Part shown: in pieces, positions 35,337 to 45,000 of the stretch
How the letters are laid out: every line of letters starts with the position of its first letter
How positions within the stretch are numbered: the stretch's first letter is position 1
DNA from: an uncultured Clostridia bacterium
Lineage (GTDB): Bacteria; Bacillota; Clostridia; Lachnospirales; CAG-274
Reading direction: 5' to 3'
Assembly: GCA_947630725.1 (NCBI GenBank)
Contig: CANRIS010000008.1
Location: forward strand, 1-64,000
DNA: 64,000 nucleotides
Made by a program: the position numbers and the translations under genes
The notes under the pieces: generated by a model
Databases searched by the model: none
The model's input: the letters and a program-made list of their open reading frames with translations, nothing else
Told to the model about the DNA's origin: nothing

Positions 35337-35951
35337 GTGAAAAAATTATTTTTGGCTATTGTCCTTGCGCTTATGGTTCAGGGCTGCTCAAAGAAAAACG
35401 AAATAACCATAGCCTGCGAGGAGGGCTTTGACTGCCCTGAGATAACCGAGGCAGTAGAAAAATATTATGATGAAAAGGGTGTCGGCGACAGCGTAACGGT
35501 GACCGAGACAGACAGAAACAAGCTCTTGTCGAACGAATATACCGTTGAGATAGGTTCCAGACCTATGGGAGACCCCCTTGACTACGGTATGTGGAAAAGC
35601 AGACCCATAAAATATGAAATTGCCTGCATTATAAGTCGGGACGAATACAGAATGACGACCGACCTCGAGTCACTGAAGGTGGGCATACCCAAGGATTTTG
35701 AATATGTCAGGTTTATATCCCTCCCCGAAAATACCGAGGTGTCGGGTTATTCAGACAAAGGCTCTCTTATTTCCGATCTGAATGAGGGGGTCATTGACGC
35801 AGCAATATGCTCTGACGAAGTCGGCGCAGAAATAGCTGCCGCCATAAGCGGAGCAAGGATCAACAATCTTTCGGACAGCAATATATATGAATATGTCGTA
35901 ATGAGCGAGGACATTGACCTCATAAACAGTCTGGATGCGGTGATAAAATGA
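35337..35951 (+). CDS. Small lipoprotein resembling a periplasmic binding protein domain
   Basis: A 204-residue lipoprotein with signal FLAIVLALMVQGCSKKNE (Cys about residue 17). The body has the look of a type 2 solute-binding fold: ITIACEEGFDCPEITEAVEK, a middle LESLKVGIPKDFEYVRFISL and VIDAAICSDEVGAEIAAAIS. It lacks the length (about 250 or more residues) of true transport receptors and no transporter is nearby. The position directly after virB4 and before a surface protein suggests a VirB7-like structural or sensing lipoprotein (inference). GTG at 35337 is chosen because the AGAGGTG site and signal peptide fit it. It overlaps the next gene by 4 bases. Confidence 0.6.
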   Translation: MKKLFLAIVLALMVQGCSKKNEITIACEEGFDCPEITEAVEKYYDEKGVGDSVTVTETDRNKLLSNEYTVEIGSRPMGDPLDYGMWKSRPIKYEIACIISRDEYRMTTDLESLKVGIPKDFEYVRFISLPENTEVSGYSDKGSLISDLNEGVIDAAICSDEVGAEIAAAISGARINNLSDSNIYEYVVMSEDIDLINSLDAVIK

Positions 35952-37234
35952 AAAAAATTTCTATTATCGGGCTTATGATTGCGCTTGCGCTCTCGGCAAA
36001 TGTATACGGAGCGGAAAAAAGACTCAGCGAGCTGTATATGGAAGAAACAGGCGAATACAGATATTATCTGGACGAAAAAAACTATGTCACAAGCTCTCAG
36101 CAGCTTGGAGGTATCGTACAGAATGTAATAAAGCTCACCTACAACGACTATACCGATGTAAAACTCGTTAAGGACGGCGAGGCCGAGGAGGTCATATCGG
36201 GAGGGTTTATATACGGAAACGGCAATTATACCCTCACCCTCAGCAACGGCACCGACAGCGGAAGCATAGACTTTATTATAAAAGAGCTTTCCGCAGAGGA
36301 TATGACCACAGAGGACGACAGCTTTTATACAAAGGTTATGATAAGTCAGTCCTATTCGGAAGAAAGAAATATGTACGCCCTGTCACTGGGGAATATGTAT
36401 ACATTCTATTCGGACGTCCCGAACCGTTCCATAACGGATAAGGCTGTCAAGATATACGCTCCTGCGGACGAAAGAGTGGACATCAATGTATATAAGGACG
36501 GCAGGGAAACAAGCTTCAGAAGCGGAAAGACCTTTTCGGAACCGGGATATTATGTTTTCAGCCTTGTATATGATTCGGCGGATATTGACGATGACAGATA
36601 TACCGAGGAGGAGCTTTCGGGCTTTTCGGACGAAGCTATGGAAAATGCCGACATAGAAGACGGCAGCACATATATGAGTATTGCGGATATTTCGATATAC
36701 AGCTTCAGCATAATAAAAGACCCTCAGAACAGGCTGGAATTTGTCAATCCGCCCCAGGACTATAAAATATACTCCGTAATGCAGGAGGGACGCAGACAGA
36801 CGCCGGAGGGCAGCTTTTATAAATTAAGCAGCGATGGAAATTATAGGATATTGTTTAAAAATCCCTCGGGGATATTGCCGGACTGCACACTTGATTTTAC
36901 AAGGGACACAAAACCGCCCCGGCCTGTGTTTGAAGGCGTAGGGGACGGAGGCATAGCCGAAAACAGCTTCGGCATAATAAAGGACGATGAGGACACCGTC
37001 ATAGAGGTATACAAAGGCGGCTTGATTCAGAATAACGCCCCGTCCGATATAACAGACGAGGGTCTTTATAGGGTAGTTGCCTATGACAGCGCAGGAAACA
37101 GCAGCGCATATATGATAAACCTTAAAAAAAGCAGCAAGTGGCTTTTGTTGTTGATTATACCTCTGGCTGTCGGTTCGTTATTGGCGGTCAGGCTGTATTC
37201 CCGATATGTAAGCAGAAATATCCATATAAGGTAA
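35948..37234 (+). CDS. Membrane-anchored repeat surface protein C
   Basis: 428 residues: signal peptide (about 1-21), two copies of the roughly 95-residue beta domain seen in proteins A and B (one with RNMYALSLGNMYTFYSDVPN, then VYKDG and GYYVFSLV), a PPQDYKIYSVMQEGRRQTPE segment, an Ig-like module (RPVFEGVGDGGIAENSF, then YRVVAYDSAGNSSAY), one membrane helix (about 399-418) and a short basic tail. It is the short member of the family. The ATGA overlap with the upstream lipoprotein indicates translational coupling within the virB4-containing operon. Confidence 0.7.
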   Translation: MKKISIIGLMIALALSANVYGAEKRLSELYMEETGEYRYYLDEKNYVTSSQQLGGIVQNVIKLTYNDYTDVKLVKDGEAEEVISGGFIYGNGNYTLTLSNGTDSGSIDFIIKELSAEDMTTEDDSFYTKVMISQSYSEERNMYALSLGNMYTFYSDVPNRSITDKAVKIYAPADERVDINVYKDGRETSFRSGKTFSEPGYYVFSLVYDSADIDDDRYTEEELSGFSDEAMENADIEDGSTYMSIADISIYSFSIIKDPQNRLEFVNPPQDYKIYSVMQEGRRQTPEGSFYKLSSDGNYRILFKNPSGILPDCTLDFTRDTKPPRPVFEGVGDGGIAENSFGIIKDDEDTVIEVYKGGLIQNNAPSDITDEGLYRVVAYDSAGNSSAYMINLKKSSKWLLLLIIPLAVGSLLAVRLYSRYVSRNIHIR

Positions 37235-37250
37235 GGGAGGCAATTTTAAT

Positions 37251-37559
37251 ATGGCTGATAACAGACAAAAATGGGAAGACCATATAGCCGGTCTCAAGGC
37301 TGAAAGAGAAAAAAGAGAACATGGTCTTGACTATAAGATACCCGAGGGCTTTGGAAACAAGGCAAAGGCGGCTGACGAAAAAAATGTCTCGTCCGCAGTC
37401 CGCAAGGCGGAGAACAACCCCTATGTAAGAAGGCTGAGCCTTGACGAGCTTATTGATATTTCGAGAATGGAGCAAAACAAGCCTCCCGTAGAAAAAATGA
37501 AGCTCACGCCCTTTATCTCAAGAGAAAAGGAGCTGAGCGCTCCCACAAAGGAGAAATAA
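37251..37559 (+). CDS. Small hydrophilic protein of unknown function
   Basis: A 102-residue charged protein, mostly helical by composition, without signal or membrane segment. DNRQKWEDHIAGLKAEREKR and YVRRLSLDELIDISRMEQNK are notable helices. No family is recognised. It starts 16 bases after surface protein C with a GGGAGG site and ends the operon segment before a new promoter. It could be a cytoplasmic adaptor or chaperone of the apparatus, but nothing in the sequence shows that. Confidence 0.6.
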   Translation: MADNRQKWEDHIAGLKAEREKREHGLDYKIPEGFGNKAKAADEKNVSSAVRKAENNPYVRRLSLDELIDISRMEQNKPPVEKMKLTPFISREKELSAPTKEK

Positions 37560-37624
37560 GAAATAACATTGTTGGTAGGTCATTTTACTGCCCGGCGCAT
37601 AAGTCTTTCGACATAAGCCTTTTA

Positions 37625-37681
37625 AGGTATGGAAAGCGCGGCTTTTTAAACCTATGACTGCGCTTTGAATATAATACCTTG
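37625..37681 (+). promoter_or_regulatory. Structured element upstream of the VirB2-like gene
   Basis: AAGGTAT (37625-37631) pairs with ATACCTT (37675-37681), and inside it AAAGCGC (37634-37640) pairs with GCGCTTT (37661-37667). There is no T-run. It may end the upstream message or protect or regulate it. Confidence 0.35.
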
Positions 37682-37696
37682 TAGGGAATATGTCCT

Positions 37697-37724
37697 TTGA
37701 CGATGTCGGCTCGGGTCGTATTAT
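37697..37724 (+). promoter_or_regulatory. Internal promoter for the VirB2-like gene
   Basis: -35 TTGACG (37697-37702), 16-base spacer, -10 TATTAT (37719-37724), about 54 bases before the ATG at 37778. It would allow separate, higher expression of the small subunit. Confidence 0.5.
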
Positions 37725-37777
37725 GACTTTACATAAAAAATGGCAAATTGCCAAAATTTTAAGAAAGGAGAATAATT

Positions 37778-38083
37778 ATGTTGATGTATTTTTTGAAAAA
37801 CACTACGGTAGATAATCCAATAAGTGATATGACACAGCCTATTATTGAGCTCCTTAACAGCGCTCTTAATCCTGTTATAGCACTTGTGGCTGCTATAGGC
37901 GCTATCTATTGTGTTTTTCTCGGAGCCAAGCTTGCAAAGGCCGAAGAACCTCAGGAGAGAGAAAAAGCTAAGCATCATCTCAAAAATGCTATACTGGGAT
38001 TTTTGCTTATATTCATTCTTATAGTTGCTCTTAAGGTTGGTGTAGGTCCTCTTCAAAATTGGGTCGCAAGCGCAACAAAATAA
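37778..38083 (+). CDS. VirB2/TrbC-like small two-helix membrane protein
   Basis: 101 residues with two membrane helices (about 30-52 and 68-88) joined by a charged loop, AKLAKAEEPQEREKAKHHLK. That is the topology of VirB2/TrbC pilin-like subunits and of the small TrbC-like proteins in Gram-positive conjugation systems. No cleavable signal is obvious. A near-copy of this hairpin ends the 2048-residue protein (48 kb). It has a strong GAAAGGAG site, its own promoter and a downstream hairpin, as expected for an abundant subunit. Confidence 0.7.
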   Translation: MLMYFLKNTTVDNPISDMTQPIIELLNSALNPVIALVAAIGAIYCVFLGAKLAKAEEPQEREKAKHHLKNAILGFLLIFILIVALKVGVGPLQNWVASATK

Positions 38084-38110
38084 AATAATTTGATACTTAT
38101 TTTAAGTGAT

Positions 38111-38150
38111 TCTGCCTGCATAGCTGTATTATGCAGGTTATGCAGGCAGA
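38111..38150 (+). terminator. 12-base-pair hairpin between VirB2-like and VirD4 genes
   Basis: TCTGCCTGCATA (38111-38122) pairs perfectly with TATGCAGGCAGA (38139-38150). No T-run follows, so it may be a partial terminator or mRNA-stabilising hairpin setting a high subunit-to-ATPase ratio. Confidence 0.45.
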
Positions 38151-38253
38151 GGATCCGCGCTATGATGTGTTTATACAAGGGATACAAAGCCTTTGTATAA
38201 GCATTTCTTAAAAAATTTATAATTAATCTATAATTAAAAAGGAGAGGATATAA

Positions 38254-40251
38254 ATGAAAGAAAGAATAAGAAAAGGTCTGATCTATCTTCTGATCTTTGC
38301 GGTGCTGTCAATAATTCTGGGCGCCATTGTAACAAGCTTTTTGAGAAACTCGGCTCAGGCTTTGGAAACGGGAGACTATATGCTGCTGCTTGACTTTTCT
38401 GTTTTTGCAAGCTTTTCGACCTACTTTACGGGGGCGTTTCTGCTTGTGTGTCTCTATGCGGTATATCTTGTGTTCGGAAACCAAAGCTCAAAAACCGCAA
38501 AAAAAATAATGAACTCAAACAAGGTCTCTGCCGTGAATGCAGGCCTTGAAGATTCTCGCTTTATGAACGCAAAGGAAAGAGACGCAAACTTTCCCGCGTC
38601 AAACTTTTCAAAGCTTGCGAACTCCTCAAAGGACGGCGTACCCGTAAGGGCTTATTATGAAAAAAACGCAGGGCTGAGAATAAATATAGCAAGCCCTATG
38701 CACAGCATAATAATAGGCTCCACAGGTTCGGGTAAGACGACCACATTTATAAATCCTATGATACAGATACTGGCGGCCTCGGGCGCAGGCTCCTCTATGA
38801 TAATGACAGACCCCAAGGGAGAGCTTTTTCAGCTCCATTCGGCCTTTCTTCAGGAAAGAGGCTATAAGGTAATGGTGCTTGACTTAAGAGACACATATTC
38901 TTCATTCAGATGGAACCCCCTCGGAGACATATACGACCGCTATCAGCTCTATATCGAGGCAGGCAACAATATTCTGGAACATACCGACACCATAGACAGC
39001 TATTCAGGTCTTGATCTTCAGGACGACAAAAGCACCTTTGGGGACAAGTGGTATGAATATGACGGCAAGGCATACAGCGATGCCAACAAGGTCATAATAG
39101 ACGCAAAGATGAAACGTCAGATAATATATGATGAGCTTTATGAGGATCTTAACGACCTTGTCAGCGTTCTCTGTCCCATAGAGTCCGCGGACGACCCTGT
39201 ATGGGAAAAAGGCGCCCGTTCAATAGTTATGGCGACACTTCTGGCGATGCTGGAGGACAGCGAAAATCCCGAGCTTGGTATGACAAAGGAAAAATACAAT
39301 TTCTACAACCTTAACAAGGCCATATCCAATTCGGAGAACAATTTTGAGGCTCTTAAGAATTATTTCGCAGGACGTTCGCCCATCGCAAGGTGCGTATCTC
39401 TTTCAAAGCAGGTTACAACGGCGGCAGAAAATACTCTGTCGAGCTACATGTCGATAGCGTTTGACAAAATGTCTATGTTCAATGACGAGGGTATATGCTC
39501 ACTTACGAGCGCTACCGATATAGACCCCAACATATTTGCGGACGAAAAAACGGCTCTGTTTATGAAGATCCCCGATGAAAAGGATACGAGACACGCTCTT
39601 GCTTCTATGTTCGTGCTTTGTATATATAAGGCTCTCATAAAAAAGGCATCGGCGAGAGAAGATCTTTCGCTGCCGAGAAACGTATATTTCATTCTGGATG
39701 AGTTCGGTAATATGCCTAAGATAGACAAGTTTGACAAGATGATAACCGTAGGCCGAAGCCGTAAGATATGGTTCAATATGGTTGTGCAGTCCTATGCCCA
39801 GCTTAACAACGTATATGGCGATACGGTAGCGGATATTATAAAATCCAACTGCGGTATGAAGATGTTCATAGGCTCCAACGACATAAACACCTGCAAGGAG
39901 TTTTCGGAGCTTTGCGGAAATATGACTGTCCAGACGGGAAGTGTGTCGGGATCTGTTATGTCGGGCAAGGATATAAACTATTCGCAGCAGATACAGCAAA
40001 GACCCCTCATATACCCATCGGAGCTGCAAAGGCTGAACAACAGGGAGAGTACGGGCAACTCAATAATAGTTACCTTCGGAAACTTCCCCCTCAAAACAAA
40101 GTTTACGCCAAGCTATCGCTGTCCTCTCTATAAATTCGGCACTATGGATCTCAGCGAAACGAGGAAAAACATATTCTTGGGCGAAGAAGTATATTATGAT
40201 CTGGGACAGCGCAACGACACAATATTAAAAGAAATGGAGGAATCGGCATAA
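38254..40251 (+). CDS. VirD4/TraG-type coupling ATPase
   Basis: 665 residues. Two N-terminal membrane helices (about 8-27 and 52-73) precede a VirD4 ATPase body with Walker A GSTGSGKT (155-162) and Walker B YFILDEFGN (D482, E483). It also carries the typical PTSKGE-like step ASGAGSSMIMTDPKGELFQL and the C-terminal SNCGMKMFIGSNDINTCKEF. VirD4 proteins receive substrates (relaxase-DNA or proteins) and pass them to the channel. No relaxase is in this locus, so a protein substrate is likely (inference). The stop overlaps the start of the STAS gene by one base. Confidence 0.92.
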   Translation: MKERIRKGLIYLLIFAVLSIILGAIVTSFLRNSAQALETGDYMLLLDFSVFASFSTYFTGAFLLVCLYAVYLVFGNQSSKTAKKIMNSNKVSAVNAGLEDSRFMNAKERDANFPASNFSKLANSSKDGVPVRAYYEKNAGLRINIASPMHSIIIGSTGSGKTTTFINPMIQILAASGAGSSMIMTDPKGELFQLHSAFLQERGYKVMVLDLRDTYSSFRWNPLGDIYDRYQLYIEAGNNILEHTDTIDSYSGLDLQDDKSTFGDKWYEYDGKAYSDANKVIIDAKMKRQIIYDELYEDLNDLVSVLCPIESADDPVWEKGARSIVMATLLAMLEDSENPELGMTKEKYNFYNLNKAISNSENNFEALKNYFAGRSPIARCVSLSKQVTTAAENTLSSYMSIAFDKMSMFNDEGICSLTSATDIDPNIFADEKTALFMKIPDEKDTRHALASMFVLCIYKALIKKASAREDLSLPRNVYFILDEFGNMPKIDKFDKMITVGRSRKIWFNMVVQSYAQLNNVYGDTVADIIKSNCGMKMFIGSNDINTCKEFSELCGNMTVQTGSVSGSVMSGKDINYSQQIQQRPLIYPSELQRLNNRESTGNSIIVTFGNFPLKTKFTPSYRCPLYKFGTMDLSETRKNIFLGEEVYYDLGQRNDTILKEMEESA

Positions 40252-40556
40252 TGCTTAGCAGTAATCTTACAGTAAACGATAAAAAGGCTGTCATAAAATT
40301 AGAGGGAACAGCCGACACGGTATCGAGCGAGGTAGTATATACCGATTTTGAAAAGGCTCTCGATGCGGGCTGCAGCGAGTTTGAGTTTGATCTCTCGGCG
40401 GTGGAATATGTATGCTCCGCTACGCTCAGGGCATTTATAAGAGCGCAGAAGGCGTGCAACTCAAAGAAATATGATATGTATCTGTCGGGAGCATCCGAGG
40501 GAGTAAAGGACGTATTCGAGATAGTTGGATTTTCGTCAATTATACGTTTTGTGTGA
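40251..40556 (+). CDS. STAS-domain anti-anti-sigma-type protein
   Basis: A 101-residue single STAS domain (SpoIIAA/RsbV type). The strand DLSAVEYVCSATLRAFIRAQ holds the predicted phospho-acceptor Ser56 at the start of helix 2. In partner switching the unphosphorylated form binds a HATPase anti-sigma kinase and frees its target; the kinase phosphorylates the Ser and a PP2C phosphatase reverses it. The next gene is such a kinase, and a SpoIIE-type phosphatase gene lies at 54.7-56.7 kb. It is translationally coupled to virD4 by a one-base overlap. Confidence 0.85.
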   Translation: MLSSNLTVNDKKAVIKLEGTADTVSSEVVYTDFEKALDAGCSEFEFDLSAVEYVCSATLRAFIRAQKACNSKKYDMYLSGASEGVKDVFEIVGFSSIIRFV

Positions 40557-40563
40557 GGTTTTT

Positions 40564-40980
40564 ATGAGGGCTTTTTTGTGTTTCAATATCGGAGACTTTG
40601 AAACTGCATATAAAAAGGGTATGGATTTTTTTGAAAAAAATACCGCAGAGCTTGATCCTGTCATAGAAAATAAGCTCAGGCTTGTATACGAAGAAATGTT
40701 TGTCAACACTATACAGGCAAACGAAAACAGCGGCGCCGAGATGTCTTTGGAAATAGACAGCGACGACGACCGTATAAAGATATGTATGAAAGATGCGGGC
40801 GTTGAGTTTGATCCCTTTAAAAAAGACGAGCCCGATATAACCCTTTCTGCCGAAGAAAGGGGAATAGGCGGCCTTGGTATATTTATCTTCAAAAAAATGA
40901 CGGATTTTGCCGAATATGAGTACAAGTCGGGCTTTAATATACTGACGTACGGAATGTATCTGTCCGACAAAAAGAGGTAA
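40564..40980 (+). CDS. HATPase serine kinase / anti-sigma-type protein (RsbW-like)
   Basis: A 138-residue GHKL ATPase of the RsbW/SpoIIAB class. The N box is VYEEMFVNTIQA, the G1 box KDAGVEFDP and the G2 box RGIGGLGIFIFKKMTD. It should phosphorylate the adjacent STAS protein and sequester a sigma factor or other partner. Its placement inside the virD4 operon suggests control of the secretion machine or of its own transcription. The ATG at 40564 follows a TGAGGT site that overlaps the STAS stop; a longer in-frame start at 40525 lies inside the STAS gene. Confidence 0.85.
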   Translation: MRAFLCFNIGDFETAYKKGMDFFEKNTAELDPVIENKLRLVYEEMFVNTIQANENSGAEMSLEIDSDDDRIKICMKDAGVEFDPFKKDEPDITLSAEERGIGGLGIFIFKKMTDFAEYEYKSGFNILTYGMYLSDKKR

Positions 40981-40984
40981 TTAA

Positions 40985-41986
40985 ATGATAAAAAAAACAG
41001 TAATGGCCTGTTTTGCGCTGTTTGGTGTGCTTTGTATGTGCGTGTGCGCCGAGGCCTATGAAAAAACACCGCAAAACAGGACAAAACCCGTCATACTTTC
41101 TCCAAAGCCCGGCGACAGGGTATACAGCGGCGACAGCCTTGCCATAAGATATTATTCAAAAGAAGAGGGAAGCTGTTTCGTTGTGATTTCGGACGAAGAA
41201 GGAGTCGTTTTTTCCGAAACGGTGAAAAACGGCGGGCTTCTGAGAAATGACGGAAAAAACACCCACACCGTAGGCAGCGGAGGAGTATATCTTATTTCTC
41301 CCGATGTTCTTAAGCCCCAAAAAAACTATTCGGTGCAGATAATATGTGATTTTTCGGCCTCCGACCCCGTGTATTTCAATACCTTTGCCGACAGTCCGGA
41401 GGCCATAAACAGAACCCTTAAAAAATATAATGCCCAAAAAATATATTCGGCTCTTAAGGTAGATCCTTTCTTCAAAAACAATATATTGCTTCCGTTTCAG
41501 AAGAAGGACTCTTATATTGCCGAGCTTATAGCTCCGAAGGAGTATTTCAGGACGGCTGCTCTTTCGAGACAGATGATGGAGGATATAGAAGTAAAGGTAA
41601 AAAAGCTTGACAAAAACGGCAAGCTCTATACCTCTGTCATTAACCTTACGGTGAACAAAAATCTCAAAAATAACTATATAAACATTTTCAGGGAGCTTTA
41701 TGACCTATCCTTCCCCATAAAGAGCGCAGGCTGCTACAACTACAGAAACACCCGCGGCGGCAGACTGTCGGAGCACGCTCTCGGAACGGCCATAGACATA
41801 AATCCCGATGAAAACTACTGCATATACAGTGACGGAGCAAGGACGGGCAGTATGTATAGGCCCTATTCAAACCCCTATTCGGTGACGCCCGAAGTCGTGA
41901 ATGTTTTCAAAAAATACGGCTTTGGCTGGGGCGGAGAATGGACGGGTACGGTTGACTATATGCATTTTTCTTACTTTAACACATAA
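40985..41986 (+). CDS. Exported M15-family (VanY-like) D,D-carboxypeptidase/wall hydrolase
   Basis: 333 residues: signal peptide (about 1-24), a beta-rich N-terminal domain (about 30-120) and a C-terminal M15 peptidase. Zinc ligands are visible in SEHALGTAIDI (H264, D271) and DYMHFSY (H327). M15 enzymes cut peptidoglycan stem peptides. Conjugation machines of Gram-positives usually bring a VirB1-like or CHAP/NlpC wall hydrolase to open a path; here this enzyme probably fills that role (inference). A perfect tandem duplication of 12 bases (TTAACACATAAA, 41976-41999) covers the stop codon. It starts 4 bases after the kinase gene. Confidence 0.85.
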   Translation: MIKKTVMACFALFGVLCMCVCAEAYEKTPQNRTKPVILSPKPGDRVYSGDSLAIRYYSKEEGSCFVVISDEEGVVFSETVKNGGLLRNDGKNTHTVGSGGVYLISPDVLKPQKNYSVQIICDFSASDPVYFNTFADSPEAINRTLKKYNAQKIYSALKVDPFFKNNILLPFQKKDSYIAELIAPKEYFRTAALSRQMMEDIEVKVKKLDKNGKLYTSVINLTVNKNLKNNYINIFRELYDLSFPIKSAGCYNYRNTRGGRLSEHALGTAIDINPDENYCIYSDGARTGSMYRPYSNPYSVTPEVVNVFKKYGFGWGGEWTGTVDYMHFSYFNT

Positions 41987-42063
41987 ATTAACACATAAAT
42001 TTTTCGGATCTTGCCATTGGTTCTGCCCCGGGGCGCAGGGTCATACACAGAGGTGAACAGAGT

Positions 42064-45000
42064 ATGCAGGGTAAAAACGGCATCCCTCCCGAATATAAGC
42101 TTGTGATAGCTTTAGGTATAATTATATTTTTTGCCGTGGTATATTTTGCAGGCGGCGGCAGCCGAACCCTCAAATTGTATATGCCCCTTGGCAATGTTAC
42201 ATCTTCATCGGAGGAAGCGGAAAAGCTTATCGAAGTAAATTATAACGATGAAATGCTCGAAGAGCTTTCGGGCGGTTATACGGGCGCTCCAAAGCTTGTG
42301 ACAAGCGATGACAAGGTGTTTTTTATTCCCCCTGAGTATTGTGACGGCGACTATCTCAGAAATTTCAGAGTTATAGGCGTGAACCAGTCGAGAGCGGAGG
42401 AAAAGGTCGTCAAAAAAGGCGATGAGACCGTGAGCGAATACAACGGCGCTGTTGTGGTATATGGCTTTCAGACTACCTACAGAGAGGACTACGGCAAAAA
42501 CTACAACTTTGACTATACGCCCTACGACCTTACTATGGATTATGATACGTCAAATTCATATTTTGAAAATATGATGAAGGACATTTCAAATAATTTAAAC
42601 AACACGGGCGTTGCAAGCATAAACAGCTATGACGAAAAATATGCCTCCGATGATGAACAGGATACACAGGAGGAAGAAATAGATATTTCGGAAAATATAA
42701 AAACCGAAAAAAATCCCAATGCGGTGGACGACTCTGACTTCAGAGTTGCCACTGTCGTTATGGAACACGAAATAGGCAAGGACTACTGCACCATACTTTA
42801 TTGTGACGCAGACGCCTGCACTGTTAAGGATCTGGGCGCAGGCCCGTACAACCTTGTCACAAACCTTAACGACTCGGCGCTTACCGTGTGCTATAACAAC
42901 AATATGTATGTATACAGCTTTGACGAGGACGCCCGCTCCTATGCCAGCAAGGAAAGGTACGCATATTCTCTTGACGAGTTTCAGAAGTCTACCACCTTTC
43001 TCAACACTATGCAGGGCGCAAAGTATGCCACATCGACCTATGAAGTCATAATGGATATAGAATACTCGGACTGGTCAAAGGGCTGGGTATACAACTATCT
43101 TAAAAATATGCAGACCCACTATACGTTCACGCTGGGGCAGGAGACTGATTTGTATACATATTTCAGCAACATAGTCAGCGACCAGATAAGCAAGGACGAG
43201 ATAAAGGAACGCTTTGTCGATACAAAGAGCTATGTGGACGATGCGGTGGAAAAGGCCTATAAGGGCTATAAAAAGACTTTTTCGGGCTGTATTTCAATAA
43301 ATAACAGCAGCTATGTAGCCGATGACACATACGGCAATTTTAAATTCACAAACAAAAGCAACAACACATCGTGGGAGCTTGAAAACGACTTTATATACAA
43401 TATGTCCGAGACGAGCCTTTATGGTATCATACCCATAACATTCCACGCAACGGCCAAGGGCAAGGTAAAAATAACCATAGTCCCCAAGTTTTCGGTCAAA
43501 AAAGAATATGACTATACCATAAACGACCTTATACTTACACAGTATACCGAATATCTCAATCTGAAAAATACAGTAAGAAATCTCTATTTATCCAGAACTA
43601 TCAGTTATTCGGATTATTCACTGTTATCAGATGGCATCAAAAAGTATGACTCGGATCTCGAAACTATTTATGAGAGCGGATTAATAAGCCAGCCTCTGTA
43701 TAAGCTGATAAACGATAAGGTGTCGAAAAGAATAAGCTATGCCATAATTATGCAGATGGTTATCACTCCAAAATCGGCCAACGAGGACACCGAGGACGAA
43801 AAGCTTGACGCAGGCGAGCTTAAAGAGATAGCCACAAAATATCCCTCAAAGATAGCTGAGGCATATACAAGCGATATGAACCTCGAAAAATTTATGCAGG
43901 AGGATAATGAGGAGCCTGACGAAGAGGACGAAAAGGAGTTTGAGGATATTGAAGAGGACGATATAACCGATGAGGAGCTTGAAAACGAGTTTGAAGAAGA
44001 CCTTATGAATGAAATTCAGGAATATCTCACCTTCAATATCGATCTGTCACGGGAAGAAAACACTATTGAAAAAGAGGACGAAATCTATTCGGTGACGGGT
44101 GTAAACGAAGCAAAGGAACAGTTCGATACGGCGAAGGGTTTATACAACAAGGAGTATAATCAGAATCTTCAGAAGTTTAACGCCTCCGAAAAAACGGGTC
44201 CCTATGCCGAAGCGGCTAAACAAAACGCCGATGGTCTTGAAAAATTAAAGGCCGATTTTGCCAAAATAAGAGACAAACAGCTTGAAATAGACGCAGAGAC
44301 CGAAATACTCAACTCCCTTAAGGCTGAGTATGACAGTATGCTGGACGTATATCTCGAAAATGCCGACAATATAAACGATGCAACCGAAAGAGTGCTGGGC
44401 AGCGAAAACACAAACAAGGAGAAGAACTCTATGGGCTATTATAAGTCTATCGAAACTCTTCTTGACCCCGAGTCGGAAAGATTCGGTCTGCAAAACAGCG
44501 CCATTAAGCAGGACTATAAGGATTTTATCGAAAAGCATAACAATTTTATGCAGAAATGTCTTGTGGGCGCAGACGGTATGGGTGTACGGGCTACCGGTCT
44601 TATGATCGGCGGCGACCGCAATGCTTATTATATAAGAAATTATATGATAGGCAGGGGCGGCATAAACAGCGGAAACCGGTATACTACGATCGTAAATTAT
44701 CTCGTTGATCTATACTCGAGATATGGTCTCAAAAGGGGATACAGACCTCCGGGCAAGCTGGCAAACGCCCTTGGCGATGAGGGCATACCACAAGGATATA
44801 ATAAGGTCGCAAGCGGCTATGAAGAAGAAAAAATGTATGAGAAGTCGGGATATTATTTCTCGGTGAATAAAATATCGGCAGACGAAAACGGAAATTTCAC
44901 ACAGTATAATGACGGCTCAATGTATAATCTGAGCGCAACGCCGGCCTTCAGAGACGAAATTACCACAGAGCCTGATTTTTCACCCGAAAAGTTTTCGGCG

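Noticed and set aside
37560..37777. Cyclic-di-GMP riboswitch
   Set aside because: The stems in this gap do not show the conserved GEMM motif blocks; reported only as a structured element.
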